DNA of 23,044 nucleotides, taken from a virus. The stretch lies in the IMG/VR virus record IMGVR_UViG_3300031825_000072, positions 1 to 23,044 of that record; one strand, written 5' to 3'. This document shows positions 21,298 through 23,044 of this stretch, in pieces. Both the position numbers and the translations under genes were made by a program. Within the stretch, counting starts at the first letter, position 1. Each line of letters begins with the position of its first letter. The notes under the pieces are model-generated. The model had not been told where the DNA came from. It saw only the letters and a list, made by a program, of their open reading frames with translations, and made no database searches.

Positions 21298-23044
21298 GTG
21301 GCAGGAGCTACCCTTACTCCGGAAGAACTCGCCCAGCTCGACCTGCGGCGACTGAAGAGCACGGGAGGCGCTTACACGCCTCCCCCCGCGCCCCGGGCCA
21401 ATCCCCCGCAAACGCAGCGCCTCACGGAACTGGTGGGCGACGGGGCGAGGCCCGCGGCGGCGCCTGCTGCGGGACCCTCGCCGGAAGACCTCGCCCGGCT
21501 GGATCTGGAGCGCCTGCAGCAGAGCGGCGGCGACTACACGCCTCCGGCGGCGCCCGGAGTGAAGATCCCGCCCCGGCGGCCGGCGACCGAAGCGGCGAAG
21601 CACGGGCAGACGTACGGCCCGGACCCAGTGATGGAGGCCCGCGCGCGCCTGGGCGATGAGCGGTTCAGTCAGGTCAACGCCGAGTTCCAAAAGAAGGGCA
21701 TCGGCGCGTTTGCCTGGAGCCACAACGCACTCCGGGAGAGCGGCGCCAACCCGCAGGCGGTGGGCGACGGCGGCAAGTCGCACGGGATGTTCCAATTCTA
21801 CTTCGGCGGCGGGGTCGGCTCGGATCTGGAGCGGCAGTACGGGAAGGCCCGCGCGCTGGAGATCGCCCGAGATCCGGTGCTATCCGCGCGGGTGATGGCG
21901 GAGCGAGCGCGGGCTGCCGGGGTCAACGGCATCCAGGACCCGAAAGCGCAGGCGCTCGCGTTCACGGAGCGCGTGGAGCGCCCGGCCGCTTCGGTGGTCG
22001 CCAAGGTCCGCGGCGAACTGTCCCGGATGCTGGCGCCCGGCAAGGCCACGGGCAAGCCGTACGTACAGCGCGGGGCCTACCTCACGAACCGCTCCCCACG
22101 GCTGACGATGGGCGACGAGGCCGGCATCCCGTTCCATATGCCCACGCCGGCCGAGAAAGCCTTTGTGAAGGCCAACCCGCCCGTAATGACGCCCCAGGCC
22201 GCGGAACTGGCGCGCTCGCGCACGTACCCGCGCAAGGTGTCGGTGTCGGGTGGTCCCGGGGATCGCGGCACGGTGGTCACGGTGTGGGACGAACACCGAC
22301 CCCTGCCCGCAAACCAGCGCGTCATGCAGCTCGGCCCGCGGCCCGGAGAGCAGCGCTTCCCCACCGATGCCGAGATTCGCGGCAACGAGAAACTGGCGCA
22401 GGAGCGGGACGCCGCGGAGTTCCGTTCTCGTCTTGCGCGCGTCCCGATTGATCCCAGCGACCCCAGCGACCCGGGCGCGCTCCTGGAGCTCCCTACCCGC
22501 AAGCAGCCTTCGGCGTCTGGAGCGGTGGTCGATGCGGTGAAGCCGTACGCCCGCGTGATCGATATGGGCGCGCAGCTCTCGCCCTCGGTGTACCACGCGC
22601 TCCAGCATCCGGACCCGAACGACCCGACCCAACTGGAACGGGCCTTCGTGCAGGATTACAGTATCCTGCGCGCGGCGGGGTTGGTGGGAGAGGCTGGAGA
22701 GAAAGGCTTTGCCCTGACCCAACTAGGTAAGGCCTGGCTGACCCACGCGAGCGAGGACGCAGGGCCTACCGTAAGTTTCCTGATGAAGCACTTTAACCCG
22801 GGGCGGATCGGGGGCGAGGCGGCGGGCGGCGCGGGATCGCAAGCGGCCACCAATGCCGTAACGGGGCGCCCCCTCGATGAAGGGGTAGGCGCGGCCGCGC
22901 TCCTGGGTCCGATAGTGCACGCCGGGGGCAGCATGGTGAGCGAGGCCGGGCAGGCGCTCAAGATAGCGAACCTGAAGGCCGGGATCGAGATCCTGGACGG
23001 GAAGATTGCGCAACTCCGCACCCGTCCACGCGATCCGGCGGCAC
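21298..23044 (+). CDS. Ejection protein with phage tail lysozyme domain, T7 gp16-like (partial, 582 aa seen)
   Basis: AGGAGG (21287-21292) lies 5 bases before the GTG start. Residues 7-32 and 61-86 are a duplicated motif (PEELAQLDLRRL and PEDLARLDLERL, each ending YTPP-AP). Residues about 105-250 form a lysozyme-like domain with ALRESGANPQAVGDGGKSHG at 144-163; E147 is the expected catalytic acid of tail lysozyme/transglycosylase folds. Later parts are helical, with a winged-helix-like LTQLGKAWL near 475-485. The gene is open at the window end; T7 gp16 is over 1,300 residues, so much may be missing. It would open peptidoglycan during DNA delivery. Confidence 0.8.
   Translation, partial: MAGATLTPEELAQLDLRRLKSTGGAYTPPPAPRANPPQTQRLTELVGDGARPAAAPAAGPSPEDLARLDLERLQQSGGDYTPPAAPGVKIPPRRPATEAAKHGQTYGPDPVMEARARLGDERFSQVNAEFQKKGIGAFAWSHNALRESGANPQAVGDGGKSHGMFQFYFGGGVGSDLERQYGKARALEIARDPVLSARVMAERARAAGVNGIQDPKAQALAFTERVERPAASVVAKVRGELSRMLAPGKATGKPYVQRGAYLTNRSPRLTMGDEAGIPFHMPTPAEKAFVKANPPVMTPQAAELARSRTYPRKVSVSGGPGDRGTVVTVWDEHRPLPANQRVMQLGPRPGEQRFPTDAEIRGNEKLAQERDAAEFRSRLARVPIDPSDPSDPGALLELPTRKQPSASGAVVDAVKPYARVIDMGAQLSPSVYHALQHPDPNDPTQLERAFVQDYSILRAAGLVGEAGEKGFALTQLGKAWLTHASEDAGPTVSFLMKHFNPGRIGGEAAGGAGSQAATNAVTGRPLDEGVGAAALLGPIVHAGGSMVSEAGQALKIANLKAGIEILDGKIAQLRTRPRDPAA
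21316..21555 (+). repeat. Duplicated 26-residue motif at the start of the lysozyme-bearing ejection protein
   Basis: Units at 21316-21393 and 21478-21555 encode closely similar peptides (T/S-PE-E/D-LA-x-LDL-x-RL, then GG-x-YTPP-x-AP). They are separated by 28 residues of Pro/Ala linker. Copies agree in protein more than in DNA, so selection on a binding motif is likely. Confidence 0.75.

Noticed and set aside
1-23044. tRNA genes, CRISPR arrays, insertion sequences or attachment sites
   Set aside because: No cloverleaf-like segment, regularly spaced repeats, transposase frame or integrase was seen on reading both strands.

Overview
The window is a GC-rich (by eye about two thirds G+C) late or morphogenesis region of a tailed phage or prophage. 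It carries about 24 genes. All but one lie on the + strand, tightly packed, with several ATGA, GTGA or TGATG stop/start overlaps. The virion parts visible are those of a short-tailed (podovirus-type) phage: small and large terminase, a large portal with a Gln/Ala-rich tail, a scaffold, an HK97-fold major capsid protein, two head-tail adaptor-like proteins, a nozzle-like beta-propeller protein, a fibre, and a three-gene ejection-protein block ending in a lysozyme-bearing protein. I see no tape measure, tail tube, sheath, integrase, replication or lysis gene. The host cannot be named from this sequence; base composition and Shine-Dalgarno sites only say a GC-rich bacterium.

Layout. 1-158 is a non-coding leader with two strong hairpins. 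159-699 holds two small unknown genes. 704-2744 is the packaging module (TerS, TerL). 2744-7215 has a small membrane-anchored protein, portal, scaffold and major capsid protein. 7292-9615 has a probable decoration or head protein and three small virion-associated proteins. 9622-11298 holds two adaptor-like genes that look like diverged copies of one another. 11312-14675 has six genes, several predicted to be beta-sandwich or lectin-like. 14685-18499 has the nozzle-like protein and the tail fibre. 18496-18936 is a lone minus-strand gene with a clear signal peptide. 19004-23044 is the ejection block, equivalent in order to T7 genes 14-15-16; the last gene runs off the window.

How it works together. 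TerS and TerL package DNA through the portal into a shell built by scaffold and capsid protein. Adaptors and nozzle form the stubby tail; the fibre and the lectin-like proteins would make surface contacts; the three ejection proteins would extend a channel through the envelope, with the lysozyme domain cutting peptidoglycan. Strong hairpins lie between portal and scaffold, after the capsid gene, after the next gene (a true T-tailed terminator), and over the ribosome site of a 61-residue gene. This suggests that output within this long transcript is tuned by RNA structure.

Most unusual points: the antisense secreted-protein gene set like a moron between fibre and ejection genes, the recurrent RNA hairpins with GNRA-type loops, the duplicated adaptors with an inserted domain, and the concentration of carbohydrate-binding-like folds, including one inserted into the nozzle protein.
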